Shown here piece by piece: positions 50,573 through 59,688 of a DNA stretch of 64,000 nucleotides (within the stretch, counting starts at the first letter, position 1; every line of letters starts with the position of its first letter). Location of the stretch: the NCBI RefSeq assembly GCF_014197135.1, contig NZ_JACIFA010000002.1:372001-436000 (forward strand), read 5' to 3'. A program made the position numbers and the translations under genes. This DNA comes from Sphingomonas zeae. Lineage in GTDB: Bacteria > Pseudomonadota > Alphaproteobacteria > Sphingomonadales > Sphingomonadaceae. The notes under the pieces are model-generated. The model made no database searches, was not told the DNA's origin, and saw only the letters and a program-made list of their open reading frames with translations.

Positions 50573-51622
50573 ATGGAGCGGACAACGCAGGTCATCGGCC
50601 AATCGGGGGCCTTTCTGGACGCGCTGGAACGGGCCAGCCGCGCCGCCGCGCTCGACCGCCCGGTGCTGGTCATCGGCGAGCGCGGGACCGGCAAGGAACT
50701 GGTCGCCGAGCGCCTTCACCGCCTGAGCGGCCGCTGGGACCAGCCACTGGTCGTCATGAACTGCGCCGCGCTGCCCGAGACACTGATCGAGGCCGAACTG
50801 TTCGGCCATGAGGCGGGGGCTTTCACCGGTGCGACCAAGGCGCGGGCGGGACGGTTCGAGGAGGCCAATGGCGGCACGCTGTTCCTCGATGAGCTGGGGA
50901 CATTGTCCATGGCAGCGCAGGACCGGCTGCTGCGCGCGGTCGAATATGGCGAGGTGACGCGGATCGGCTCGTCGCGGCCGTTGCGGGTCGATGTGCGTAT
51001 CGTGGCGGCGACCAACGAGCATCTGCCCGACAAGGTCGCCGCGCATCAGTTTCGCGCCGACCTGCTCGACCGGCTGTGTTTCGAGGTGGTGACGCTGCCC
51101 CCCTTACGCGCGCGCAAGAGCGACATCATGGTGCTGGCCAATCATTTCGGGCGGCGCATGGCTGCCGAAATCGGTTGGGACAGCTGGCCGGGCTTTGGCG
51201 CAGGCGCGACCGATGCGCTGATGGAGCATCGCTGGCCCGGCAATGTCCGCGAATTGCGCAATGTGGTCGAACGCGCGGTTTACCGCTGGGACCGGGAAGG
51301 GCCGGTCGATGCGATCGAGATCGATCCGTTCCGCTCGCCCTATCGTCCGCAAGGCCAGTCGCCCGCCGCCGCCAAAGGTGAGGAGGCGGGGCAGGGTAAT
51401 GCACCGGCCCCTGCAAGCAACGACGGCGATGAAGTGGCGGCCTGCGATGTCGGTCCGTCGGATTTCAAGTCGCGGGTCGCCCGGTTCGAACGCGAATTGC
51501 TGACCCGCGCGCTGGCCGAGAACCGCTTTAACCAACGGACCACCGCCGAGGCGCTGGGGCTGTCCTACGACCAGCTCCGCCATGCACTTCGTCGCCACGA
51601 TCTGATCGGAACGGTTGCGTAA
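50573..51622 (+). CDS. pspF: PspF, sigma-54-dependent activator
   Basis: A 349-residue activator. AAA+ Walker A GERGTGKE is at 35-42 and the sigma-54 contact loop GAFTGA at 82-87. Sensor and arginine-finger regions follow, and a Fis-type HTH (FNQRTTAEALGLSYDQLRH) lies near the C-terminus. No N-terminal regulatory domain is present, as for PspF, which is controlled by PspA. The ATG at 50573 fits; the longer open frame from 50444 crosses the promoter. A less conserved linker (PAAAKGEEAGQGNAPAPAS) precedes the HTH. Confidence 0.92.
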   Translation: MERTTQVIGQSGAFLDALERASRAAALDRPVLVIGERGTGKELVAERLHRLSGRWDQPLVVMNCAALPETLIEAELFGHEAGAFTGATKARAGRFEEANGGTLFLDELGTLSMAAQDRLLRAVEYGEVTRIGSSRPLRVDVRIVAATNEHLPDKVAAHQFRADLLDRLCFEVVTLPPLRARKSDIMVLANHFGRRMAAEIGWDSWPGFGAGATDALMEHRWPGNVRELRNVVERAVYRWDREGPVDAIEIDPFRSPYRPQGQSPAAAKGEEAGQGNAPAPASNDGDEVAACDVGPSDFKSRVARFERELLTRALAENRFNQRTTAEALGLSYDQLRHALRRHDLIGTVA

Positions 51623-51689
51623 CTCCGTTCGGGGAGCCATTTGGGGCGTCCGGCGTTGCCACTGGCAAACCCCAAAAGGAGCAATCACG

Positions 51690-52301
51690 ATGGCTTTCGA
51701 ACTGCCGCCCCTTCCTTACGACTATGACGCGCTGGAGCCGGTCATCTCCAAGGAGACGATGACCTTCCACCATGACAAGCATCATGCGGCCTATACCAAC
51801 AAGCTGAACGAGGCGGTCGAGGCGGACACGTCGCTGCAGGGCAAGTCGATTGAGGATATCCTCGCCAACATCTCGTCGGCCCCGGCGGTCGTCCGCAACA
51901 ATGGCGGCGGCTTCTGGAACCATGACTTCTTCTGGAAGATCATGACCAAGCCCGGCACGACCCAGCCCTCGGGCAAGCTAGCTGAAGCGATCGAGGCGTT
52001 CGGCGGTCTCGACAAGCTGAAGGACGAGTTCAACACCAAGGGTGCAGGGCAATTCGGTTCGGGCTGGGCCTGGGTGATCGCGGACGCCGACGGCAAGTTG
52101 AAGGTCACCTCGACCCCGAACCAGGACAACCCCCTGATGGACGTCGTGGCCGACAAGGGCATGCCGATCCTGGGTAACGACGTGTGGGAGCACGCTTATT
52201 ACCTGACCTACATGAACGACCGCCCGGGCTATCTGAAGGCCTGGTGGGACGTTGTGAACTGGGACGAAGCCGGTCGCCGGTACGAGGCGGCCGTCGCGTA
52301 A
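51690..52301 (+). CDS. Superoxide dismutase, Fe/Mn family
   Basis: A 203-residue enzyme. The metal ligands are H27, H78, D164 and H168 (TFHHDKHH, WNHDFFW, NDVWEHAYY). The residue that in Fe enzymes is Gln two before WNH is Gly74, and Gln145 (STPNQDNPLM) occupies the site typical of Mn enzymes. So Mn or cambialistic use is favoured over Fe. AAAAGGAG lies upstream of ATG 51690. It converts superoxide to peroxide. A terminator follows. Confidence 0.93.
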   Translation: MAFELPPLPYDYDALEPVISKETMTFHHDKHHAAYTNKLNEAVEADTSLQGKSIEDILANISSAPAVVRNNGGGFWNHDFFWKIMTKPGTTQPSGKLAEAIEAFGGLDKLKDEFNTKGAGQFGSGWAWVIADADGKLKVTSTPNQDNPLMDVVADKGMPILGNDVWEHAYYLTYMNDRPGYLKAWWDVVNWDEAGRRYEAAVA

Positions 52302-52332
52302 TTTCGCGGCAATCCGGTTCGGATACAGGAAA

Positions 52333-52360
52333 GGGCGGCTCCGATGGGGCCGCCCTTTTT
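52333..52360 (+). terminator. Rho-independent terminator after superoxide dismutase
   Basis: A GC stem (52333 onward, GGGCGGCTCC with GGGGCCGCCC) is followed by five T and lies about 30 bases after the stop. Confidence 0.88.
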
Positions 52361-52366
52361 ATTTGA

Positions 52367-52496
52367 TCCTCCCCGGGACGGGGAGGTGGCAGCGCGAAGC
52401 GCTGACGGAGGGGGGCTTCCACATAGGGCGAATCTAGCCGCACGCCCCCTCCACCATGCTGCGCATGGTTCCCCTCCCCGTGCCGGGGAGGATAAT
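52367..52496. repeat. Imperfect inverted repeat element
   Basis: Outer arms tcctccccgggacggggagg and cctccccgtgccggggagga, with inner gacggaggggg / cccctccaccat and gcgaagcgct / atgctgcgcat blocks, form a 130-base hairpin-like element. It recalls short REP/MITE-like units and sits between sod and yciB. No gene is present here. Confidence 0.75.
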
Positions 52497-53110
52497 TACT
52501 CCACGGGCGGTTCGTCGACCTTCGCGGTCTCCGCGTTCAGCCCGTGCTTCAACAGCATCGGGATGTTGGCGATGGCAAAGCCGATGGTCAGCGGCATCGC
52601 GCCCCAAAGTTTGAACCCGACCCAGAAATCCCAGGTCGAATTGCGCCACACCGCTTCGTTCAGCACCGCCATGAAGGCGAAGAAGAGCGCCCAGTTGCGG
52701 GTCAGCTTGCGCCAGCCCTCGGGCGTCAGGCCCGAATAGACGCTGCCCAGCACCATCTGGATCAGCGGTCGCCCGGTGACGAGGCCGAAGAACAGCATCG
52801 CCGAGAACATGGCGTAGACGATCGTCGGCTTCATCTTGATGAAGCGCTCGTCATGGAAATACAGGGTCAGGCCGCCGAACACGACGACCAGCGCGCCCGA
52901 CATCCAGAGCATCGGCGAGATGCGGCCCAGTTTCACCTTGCTGACGATCATCGACACCACGGTCGCCGCCATGAAGACGCCGGTCGCGACCAGCACGCGG
53001 GTCAGCGGCCCCAGCGGCGCCAGGAAATTGACCGCGAAGAACAGGACGAGCGGGCCGTACTCGATTCCGGCCTTCAAACCGGCGCTAGCTTCCTTCTTGG
53101 GGGCGTTCAC
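52496..53110 (-). CDS. yciB: Intracellular septation protein A family (YciB)
   Basis: A 204-residue inner-membrane protein with about five to six helices. It matches the YciB/IspZ layout: IEYGPLVLFFAVNFLAP at the start, GRISPMLW, and NWALFFAFMAVLNEAVWR with FWVGFKLWGAMPLTIGF near the end. It overlaps ftsY (ATGA). Family members affect cell-envelope and division; the exact reaction is unclear. Confidence 0.88.
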   Translation of the reverse strand: MNAPKKEASAGLKAGIEYGPLVLFFAVNFLAPLGPLTRVLVATGVFMAATVVSMIVSKVKLGRISPMLWMSGALVVVFGGLTLYFHDERFIKMKPTIVYAMFSAMLFFGLVTGRPLIQMVLGSVYSGLTPEGWRKLTRNWALFFAFMAVLNEAVWRNSTWDFWVGFKLWGAMPLTIGFAIANIPMLLKHGLNAETAKVDEPPVE

Positions 53111-54042
53111 TTGCGGCCTCCCTCGATACCGGCGATGATCCGGCTGACCTCATTGGCGTCGAAGGGGCGCAGGTCGGTCATGCCCTCGCCGACACCGATG
53201 GCATGGATCGGCAAGCCGTATTTCTCCGCCGCCGCGACCAGCACGCCGCCGCGCGCGGTGCCGTCCAGTTTGGTCATGACCAGACCGGTGACGCCTGCGA
53301 CGTCCTTGAACACCTCGATCTGGTTGAGCGCATTCTGGCCGGTGGTGGCGTCGAGCACCAGCAGGATGTCATGCGGCGCCTCAGGGTTCAGGCGGCCGAG
53401 CACGCGGCGGATCTTGGACAGTTCGTCCATCAGCTCGCGCTTGTTCTGGAGGCGTCCGGCGGTGTCGACGATCAGCACGTCGATGCCGGTCGCGGTCGCC
53501 TGTTTTACGGCTTCATAGACGATGCCCGCCGCGTCGCCGCCTTCCTTGCCCGACACGATCGGCACGCCGACCCGCTCGGCCCAGGTGGCGAGCTGGCCGA
53601 TCGCGGCGGCGCGGAAGGTGTCGCCCGCCGCCAGCATCACGCCGTAATCCTGCTCCATGAACAGATGCGCCAGCTTGGCGATGGTCGTCGTCTTGCCCGA
53701 TCCGTTGACGCCGATGACCAGGATCACCTGCGGCCGGGGAAAGGCGTCGATCTCCAGCGGCGTGGCGACCTTGGCCAGCGCTTTCTCCACCTCCTCGGCG
53801 ACGACCAGGCGGATGCCCAGATCCTCCATGTTCCGCTCGAAGCTGCCCTCGGCCAGCCGGGTGCGGATATGGCCCGCCGTTTCGGGGCCGAGGTCCGAGG
53901 CGATCAGCGCTTCCTCGATCTCGTCCAGCGTGTCGTCGTCGAGCCGCGCGGTGCCGAGCCCCGCCAGATTGCCGACCAACCGGTCCGAGGTACGACGGAA
54001 ACCGCCGAGCAGCTTTTCGTGCCAGGAGGAGGAAGAACTCAT
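53107..54042 (-). CDS. ftsY: SRP receptor FtsY
   Basis: A 311-residue NG-domain GTPase without the long acidic A domain, as in many alphaproteobacteria. G1 GVNGSGKTT is at 111-119, and DTAGRLQNK and TKLDGTARGG are the G3 and G4 regions. It binds Ffh-SRP and targets nascent proteins to the membrane. The ATG at 54042 begins MSSSSSWHEK; the upstream frame is inside mtaB. mtaB lies immediately upstream with an ATGA overlap. Confidence 0.94.
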   Translation of the reverse strand: MSSSSSWHEKLLGGFRRTSDRLVGNLAGLGTARLDDDTLDEIEEALIASDLGPETAGHIRTRLAEGSFERNMEDLGIRLVVAEEVEKALAKVATPLEIDAFPRPQVILVIGVNGSGKTTTIAKLAHLFMEQDYGVMLAAGDTFRAAAIGQLATWAERVGVPIVSGKEGGDAAGIVYEAVKQATATGIDVLIVDTAGRLQNKRELMDELSKIRRVLGRLNPEAPHDILLVLDATTGQNALNQIEVFKDVAGVTGLVMTKLDGTARGGVLVAAAEKYGLPIHAIGVGEGMTDLRPFDANEVSRIIAGIEGGRK

Positions 54043-55283
54043 GCCAATTGTCCGATCAGATGGGTTTCGGTCGCCGCCGTAACCCGAACGCGGGCGATGC
54101 TGCCCGGTTCGATGGCGGGGGAAAAGTGAATGTCCGCGAAGTCGGGCGCGTGGCCGCGCGTGCCCGGCCGTTCGACCAGCACGTCGCGGGTCTGCCCGAT
54201 CTGGGCGGCCAGCCAGTCGCGGCGGCGGCGGGCTGCGGCTTCGCGGAGCAATGCAGCCCGTTCGCGGCGCAGCGGGTGGGGCACCTGCGGCATCCGCGCG
54301 GCAGGCGTGCCGTCGCGCGCCGAATAGGGGAAAATATGCGCGTGAACGATCCGGCAATCGTCGATCAGCGCCAGCGTGTCCGCCGCCATCGCCTCATCCT
54401 CGGTCGGGAAGCCCGCGATCAGGTCGGCGCCGATCGCGATCTCCGGCCGCGCGGTCAGCAGGCGCTCGACGATCGCCACCGATTGGGCGCGGCTGTGGCG
54501 GCGTTTCATCCGCTTGAGGATCAGGTCGTTGCCCGCCTGGAGCGAGAGATGCAGGTGCGGCATTACCCGCGCCTCGCCCGTCACCAGTTCGAACAACCGG
54601 TCGTCGATCTCGATCGAGTCGAGCGACGACAGCCGCAGCCGGGGCAGGGCAGGAACATGGGTCAGGATACGCTCGATCAGAAGGCCGAGCGTCGGCTGTC
54701 CGGGCAGGTCGTGGCCATAGCTGGTCAGGTCGACGCCGGTCAGGACCACCTCTTGATGCCCCAGTTCGACCGCGCGCGCGATTCGCTCGATCACCAGCCC
54801 GGCGGGCACCGAACGGCTTGGTCCGCGCCCGGTTGGGATGATGCAGAAGGTGCAGGCGTGATCGCAGCCATTCTGCACCTCGACAAAGGCGCGTGCATGG
54901 CCAGCAAAGGCGGAGGCAAGATGTGGCGCGGTTTCCACCACCCGTGACAGATCGGCGACCAGCATCGGCTCGGCCGAGGTCCAGCTTTCCGCGCGCAGCT
55001 TGTCGGCATTGCCCAGTACGCGGGCGACCTCGGGCATGGCGGCAAAGCTAGCGGGGTCGATCTGCGCCGCACAGCCGGTCACGATGATCTGCGCATCGGG
55101 TCGCGCCCTGGCCGCGCGGCGGATCGCGGCGCGGGTCTGTTTGACCGCTTCGTTGGTGACGGCGCAGCTGTTGACGACGACCATGTCCCCGCCCTCGCCG
55201 ACAAGCGTGCGGATCGTTTCGCTTTCGGCGATATTCAGGCGGCAGCCCAGGCTGATAATCTCGGGCCGAGGGAGGGACGACAT
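54039..55283 (-). CDS. mtaB: tRNA t6A37 methylthiotransferase
   Basis: A 414-residue radical-SAM methylthiotransferase. The N-terminal cluster ligands are C14, C40 and C71, and the radical-SAM triad C140, C144 and C147 (NGCDHACTFC). A C-terminal TRAM-like segment ends the protein. It converts t6A37 to ms2t6A37 in tRNA. The ATG at 55283 and that of the divergent DUF924 gene share the sequence CATG, so the two genes begin on opposite strands at almost the same base. Confidence 0.91.
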   Translation of the reverse strand: MSSLPRPEIISLGCRLNIAESETIRTLVGEGGDMVVVNSCAVTNEAVKQTRAAIRRAARARPDAQIIVTGCAAQIDPASFAAMPEVARVLGNADKLRAESWTSAEPMLVADLSRVVETAPHLASAFAGHARAFVEVQNGCDHACTFCIIPTGRGPSRSVPAGLVIERIARAVELGHQEVVLTGVDLTSYGHDLPGQPTLGLLIERILTHVPALPRLRLSSLDSIEIDDRLFELVTGEARVMPHLHLSLQAGNDLILKRMKRRHSRAQSVAIVERLLTARPEIAIGADLIAGFPTEDEAMAADTLALIDDCRIVHAHIFPYSARDGTPAARMPQVPHPLRRERAALLREAAARRRRDWLAAQIGQTRDVLVERPGTRGHAPDFADIHFSPAIEPGSIARVRVTAATETHLIGQLA

Positions 55284-55857
55284 GACCGCCGATCTAGGGA
55301 TGGATGAACGAATAGTCCACGCGCAGACGCAGGACGTTCTCGACTTCTGGTTTTCGCTGGCCCCGGAAAAGCATTTCGCCAGGGACGAGGCCCTCGACCG
55401 CGTGATCGCCGAGCGTTTTGGCACGCTGCGTGACCAGGTGCTGGCGACGGAGGCGGCGGGGTGGCGCGACGATCCCGACACGCTGCTCGCCGCTATCCTG
55501 CTGCTCGACCAGTTTTCGCGCAACCTGCATCGGGGCTCCGCACAGGCCTTCGCCGCCGATCCGCTGGCGCTGGACCTGTGCCTCTCCGCGATCGATGCGG
55601 GGTGGGAGCATCATTATCCGCCCGAGCGTCTGGCGTTCGTCTATCTGCCTCTAATGCACGCGGAATCGCGAGCAATGCAGGATCTGAGCGTCGCCAAGTT
55701 CACTGAATTGGGGCGGGAGGACAATCTGGCCTTCGCGCGCGATCACCGCGACGTCATCCGGCTTTATGGTCGTTACCCCAGCCGCAACGCGGCGCTGGGG
55801 CGCGCCACGACCGAGGAGGAGCGCCTCTATCTCAGCCGGCCAGGCGCGGGCTGGTAG
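55282..55857 (+). CDS. DUF924-family protein
   Basis: 191 residues. Motifs VLDFWFSLAPEKHFA, LLAAILLLDQFSRNLHRGSA, FVYLPLMHAES and YGRYPSRNAALGR define the family, which has a TPR-like helical fold and no known activity. Start at ATG 55282 (MTADLG) or ATG 55300 (MDERIV); the latter is three bases after AGGG. It is divergent from mtaB, with start codons overlapping, and its end overlaps the GGDEF/EAL gene convergently by 26 bases. Confidence 0.85.
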   Translation: MTADLGMDERIVHAQTQDVLDFWFSLAPEKHFARDEALDRVIAERFGTLRDQVLATEAAGWRDDPDTLLAAILLLDQFSRNLHRGSAQAFAADPLALDLCLSAIDAGWEHHYPPERLAFVYLPLMHAESRAMQDLSVAKFTELGREDNLAFARDHRDVIRLYGRYPSRNAALGRATTEEERLYLSRPGAGW

Positions 55858-57373
55858 GCGCGCTGGCCGTCGTGCCCGCCAGCAGGCGTTTTTCGGCCAG
55901 CATCTGACGAACCTGCGCCAAGTCGAGGGGCGGGCCATAGAGCGCGCCCTGACCATGCGAGCAGCCAATGTCGCGCAACCGCATCTCGATATCCAGGTCT
56001 CGCACGCCCTTGGCTGCGACTGGCAGATGCAGGCTGTCACCCAGATGGACGATGGCAGTGACGATCGCGCAGCAATCGGGATCGGAGGCCATGTTGCGGA
56101 TGAAGTTAGGATCGATCCGCACCCGGTCGAAGGGAAGGGCACGCAGGTGCGCAAGGCTGGAATAGCCACGTCCGAACGCGTCGAGTGCCAGCGCAATGCC
56201 CTGATTCTTCAAGCTGATGACGATCGACTGCGCCAGCGCGAGATTGGCGAACAGCGCATTCTCGGTAATCTCGATTTCCAACCGGTGGGCCGGAAAGCCG
56301 CATTCGGTCAGTGTCTTGATGATCTTTTGCGCCAGCCAGGCATCCTGGAACTGAGATGCCGCCAGCGGGATCGACAGCGTGATCGACGGGTCCCAGTCGC
56401 GCGCCGCCGCCATCGCCTGTCGCATCAGCGACAGCGACACCTCGCCCGATAGGCCGCAAGCCTCGGCGACCGGCATGAAGCGCTCGGCGGTCATCGTGCC
56501 CAAGCTGGGATGCTCCCAATGCCCCGACACCTCAAACCCGGTCAGCCGCGCCGTGCCCAGATCGACCTGCGCCTCGAACCGGGGCTGAATATCCCCCTGC
56601 GCCAGGGCCGCGCGAAGATCGGTGATGATGGCGTTACGCTCCGCCATGGCCTCTTCCATCGCGGGCACGAACCAGAGCGGCTTGCCGTCATTACGCGCCT
56701 TGGCGGCGATCAGTGCGAGGTCGGCCTGGCGGACCAGCCGGTCGATCGTCGCGGTACCGTCGTCGATGCGGGTCAGCGCGATGGCGGCGCGGGGCGTGAG
56801 TTCCTGTTCGGCCAGGCGAACCGGCTGGCCGAGGCGGATGGCCAGCCGTTCGGCCAGCCGCTCGACCCGGTCGCGCCCGCGCGGATCGAAGGGGATGAGG
56901 CAGCCGAAGCAATCGCCCTCGAACCGCGCGACGATCGCATCGGACGGTGCCTCGTCGCGAATGGTCTTGGCGACGTGGCGGAGCAGCAGGTCGCCCGTTT
57001 CATGCCCCAACGACCCGGCGATGGCGCGAAAACGGTCTATATCGACGAGCATCAGCGCGATGCCGCGATGGCGCCGCCGCACGCTTTCGATCATGCCCTG
57101 TCCCGCATCATGGAAGTACCGCCGGTTCGTAAGCCCGGTCAGCGGATCGATCTGCTCGGCATCGGGGGAGCGGGCGGACAAGGCGGGCAATCGCCAATAG
57201 ACGAGGGTCGCGGCAATAGCGGTCGCCGACAGCAGCATCTTGGCAGACTGGTCCATCCCCAGCTGGATCAGGACGATCGCGGCGGCCAGCAACAGGACGC
57301 CGCCCGCCACCGCCGCGCCCGAAAAGCTGGCGGACGCAGAGGTTTTGGCGACGATGTGACGCGACGCGGACAT
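55832..57373 (-). CDS. Degenerate GGDEF/EAL membrane protein
   Basis: A 513-residue protein. Two membrane helices (about 18-38 and 44-60) precede a GGDEF domain whose signature is EGDCF at 152-156 instead of GGDEF. The EAL domain has EVS at 281-283 in place of EAL, and DAFG for DDFG at 398-401. It has R in the usual lysine site near 419 and K instead of the late catalytic Glu. Both enzymatic sites look inactive, so it may be a c-di-GMP receptor or scaffold. It is divergent from ffh. Confidence 0.87.
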   Translation of the reverse strand: MSASRHIVAKTSASASFSGAAVAGGVLLLAAAIVLIQLGMDQSAKMLLSATAIAATLVYWRLPALSARSPDAEQIDPLTGLTNRRYFHDAGQGMIESVRRRHRGIALMLVDIDRFRAIAGSLGHETGDLLLRHVAKTIRDEAPSDAIVARFEGDCFGCLIPFDPRGRDRVERLAERLAIRLGQPVRLAEQELTPRAAIALTRIDDGTATIDRLVRQADLALIAAKARNDGKPLWFVPAMEEAMAERNAIITDLRAALAQGDIQPRFEAQVDLGTARLTGFEVSGHWEHPSLGTMTAERFMPVAEACGLSGEVSLSLMRQAMAAARDWDPSITLSIPLAASQFQDAWLAQKIIKTLTECGFPAHRLEIEITENALFANLALAQSIVISLKNQGIALALDAFGRGYSSLAHLRALPFDRVRIDPNFIRNMASDPDCCAIVTAIVHLGDSLHLPVAAKGVRDLDIEMRLRDIGCSHGQGALYGPPLDLAQVRQMLAEKRLLAGTTASAPTSPRLAG

Positions 57374-57519
57374 GGCCTAGCGGTCGCATGGCAGGGGTGT
57401 ACAATGGGTTAACGCCGCGTCCGACCGCGCCAGACTTGCGTCCGTCGGCATTTTCCCATAAGAGCCCACCCAGGTTCCGTTTCGGAATGTGAAAGTGAAG
57501 CGCCCAAGGGTGCACGCTG

Positions 57520-57549
57520 GCCGGCGAGGTTTCGCCCGCCGGCGCTTTT
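57520..57549 (+). promoter_or_regulatory. Hairpin with T-run in the ffh leader
   Basis: A GCCGGCG/CGCCGGC stem (57520-57526 and 57537-57543) is followed by gcTTTTg, about 65 bases before the ffh start. It may be an attenuator or part of a structured leader; comparative studies report a conserved RNA motif upstream of ffh in alphaproteobacteria (from memory). Confidence 0.45.
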
Positions 57550-57614
57550 GCGTTTGGCGATGCGGCATGGGTTTGTGGACCGGACTTCGGGTCAGGTTTT
57601 AACGAGGTGAGGCG

Positions 57615-59138
57615 ATGTTCGACAGCTTGAGTGATCGGCTTGGCGGCGTTTTCGACCGCCTCCGCGGCCGTGGCGCGCTGACCGAGGCGGATGTCCGTAC
57701 CGCGATGCGCGAAGTGCGCGTGGCGCTGTTGGAGGCCGACGTCGCGCTGCCCGTGGCGCGCGATTTCGTCGACAAGGTGACCGAACAGGCGATTGGTCAG
57801 AACGTCCTGCGCTCGATCACGCCAGGCCAGCAGGTCGTCAAGATCGTCCATGACGCGCTGATCGCGATGCTGGGCGCGGATGCCAGCGAGCTTCTGCTCG
57901 ACGTGACGCCGCCCGCGGTCGTGATGATGGTCGGCCTTCAGGGCTCGGGCAAGACCACGACCACCGCCAAGATCGCCAAGCGGCTGTCGGGCGGCGCGAT
58001 GGGTCGCGAGCGCAAGAAGGTGCTGATGGCGTCGCTCGACGTCAATCGCCCTGCCGCGCAGGAGCAGTTGGCGACGCTGGGCACCCAGGTCGAGGTCGCG
58101 ACCCTGCCGATCATCCAGGGTCAGCAGCCGGTCGAGATCGCGCGGCGCGCGCTGCAGGCCGCCAAGCTCCAGGGCTATGACGTCCTGATGCTCGACACCG
58201 CCGGTCGTCTGCACGTCGACCAGGCGCTGATGGACGAGATGAAGGCGGTGGCGGAAATCGCCCAGCCTCAGGAAATCCTGCTCGTCGTCGACTCGCTGAC
58301 CGGCCAGGACGCGGTGAACGTCGCGACCAGCTTCTCCGAGCAGGTGCCGCTGACCGGCGTGGTGCTGACCCGTATGGACGGCGATGCGCGCGGTGGTGCG
58401 GCGCTGTCGATGCGTGCCGTTACTGGCAAGCCCATCAAGTTCGCCGGTGTCGGCGAAAAGATGGACGCGCTGGAAGCCTTCCACCCGGAGCGTGTCGCGG
58501 GCCGCATCCTCGGCATGGGCGACGTCGTGTCGTTGGTCGAGCGCGCCGCCGAGACGATCCAGCAGGAAGACGCCGAGCGCATGGCCATGAAGATGGCCAA
58601 GGGTCAGTTCGACATGAACGACCTGCGCGGCCAGCTTCAGCAGATGCGCCGCATGGGCGGCCTCGGCGCGCTGGCGGGCATGATGCCGGGCATGAAGAAG
58701 GCGCAGAACGCGCTGAACGATGCCGGCGGCGACAAAATCCTGCTCCGCATGGACGCGATCATCACCTCGATGACGCCCAAGGAGCGCACCAAGCCCGAGC
58801 TGGTCAACGCCAAGCGCAAGATCCGCATCGCCAAGGGTTCGGGCACTACGGTGCAGGACGTGAACAAGCTCCTGAAGATGCATCAGGAAATGTCCACGGC
58901 GATGAAGAAGATCAAGAAGATGGGCGGCATCAAGGGCATGATGTCGATGCTCGGCAAGGGCGGCCTTGGCGGCCTGGGCAACGCCCTGGGCGGTCCGCAG
59001 ATGGGCGATATGCTCAACAAGGCGGGCGGTGGTGGCGGCCTGCCGGGCATCGGCGGCATGGGTGCGGGCGGCGGCAAGCTGCCCGAGGGCATGCCCAAGC
59101 TGCCGCCCGGCTTCGAGAATCTCCTGAAGAAGAAATAA
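57615..59138 (+). CDS. ffh: Signal recognition particle protein Ffh
   Basis: 507 residues. The GTPase G1 GLQGSGKTT is at 107-115, DTAGRLHVD is G3, and TRMDGDARGG is G4. The M domain is methionine-rich (MRRMGGLGALAGMMPGMKK) and includes SGTTVQDVNKLLKMH, which binds SRP RNA. A Gly-rich C-terminus follows. It starts the ffh-rpsP block. Its RNA partner (ffs) is at 26.5 kb. Confidence 0.95.
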   Translation: MFDSLSDRLGGVFDRLRGRGALTEADVRTAMREVRVALLEADVALPVARDFVDKVTEQAIGQNVLRSITPGQQVVKIVHDALIAMLGADASELLLDVTPPAVVMMVGLQGSGKTTTTAKIAKRLSGGAMGRERKKVLMASLDVNRPAAQEQLATLGTQVEVATLPIIQGQQPVEIARRALQAAKLQGYDVLMLDTAGRLHVDQALMDEMKAVAEIAQPQEILLVVDSLTGQDAVNVATSFSEQVPLTGVVLTRMDGDARGGAALSMRAVTGKPIKFAGVGEKMDALEAFHPERVAGRILGMGDVVSLVERAAETIQQEDAERMAMKMAKGQFDMNDLRGQLQQMRRMGGLGALAGMMPGMKKAQNALNDAGGDKILLRMDAIITSMTPKERTKPELVNAKRKIRIAKGSGTTVQDVNKLLKMHQEMSTAMKKIKKMGGIKGMMSMLGKGGLGGLGNALGGPQMGDMLNKAGGGGGLPGIGGMGAGGGKLPEGMPKLPPGFENLLKKK

Positions 59139-59195
59139 CCCCCGCGCCGGACGGAATGCCGGTGAATTCGAACGTGTTAACTCAAGGACTGAAAT

Positions 59196-59582
59196 ATGGC
59201 TCTCAGCATTCGTCTGTCGCGTGGTGGCTCGAAGAAGCGCCCTTACTACCGCATCGTGGTGGCCGACGCCCGTGCGCCGCGCGACGGCAAGTTCATCGAG
59301 AAGATCGGCAACTACAACCCGCTCCTCGCCAAGGACAATGATCAGCGCGTGCAGCTCGACGCCGAGCGCGCGAAGCACTGGCTGGCCAATGGCGCGCAGC
59401 CGACCGACCGCGTCGCCCGCTTCCTGGACGCCGCCGGTGTCCGTGAGCGCGCCGCGCGCAACAACCCGAACAAGGCGAAGCCCGGCGAAAAGGCCACCGA
59501 GCGCGCTGAAGAGCGTGCCGAGAAGCTGAAGGCCGCTCAGGAAGCCGCCAACGCTCCGGCCGAAGAAACCGCCGAAGCCTAA
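59196..59582 (+). CDS. rpsP: 30S ribosomal protein S16
   Basis: 128 residues; begins [20 protein letters not shown] and contains [10 protein letters not shown], both S16 hallmarks. A longer C-terminal alanine- and glutamate-rich tail (about 85-128) follows, common in alphaproteobacteria. AAGGA lies seven bases upstream. It sits between ffh and rimM. Confidence 0.96.
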   Translation: MALSIRLSRGGSKKRPYYRIVVADARAPRDGKFIEKIGNYNPLLAKDNDQRVQLDAERAKHWLANGAQPTDRVARFLDAAGVRERAARNNPNKAKPGEKATERAEERAEKLKAAQEAANAPAEETAEA

Positions 59583-59688
59583 TCGGCTTTCGGCTCTGCG
59601 CTGCCCCGGTCGATCGCGATCGGGCCAGCGCAAGGCACCGGATACGGGGTCGTGCGTTTTCCAAAGCCAATGGCTTAGGAGAAAGCGC

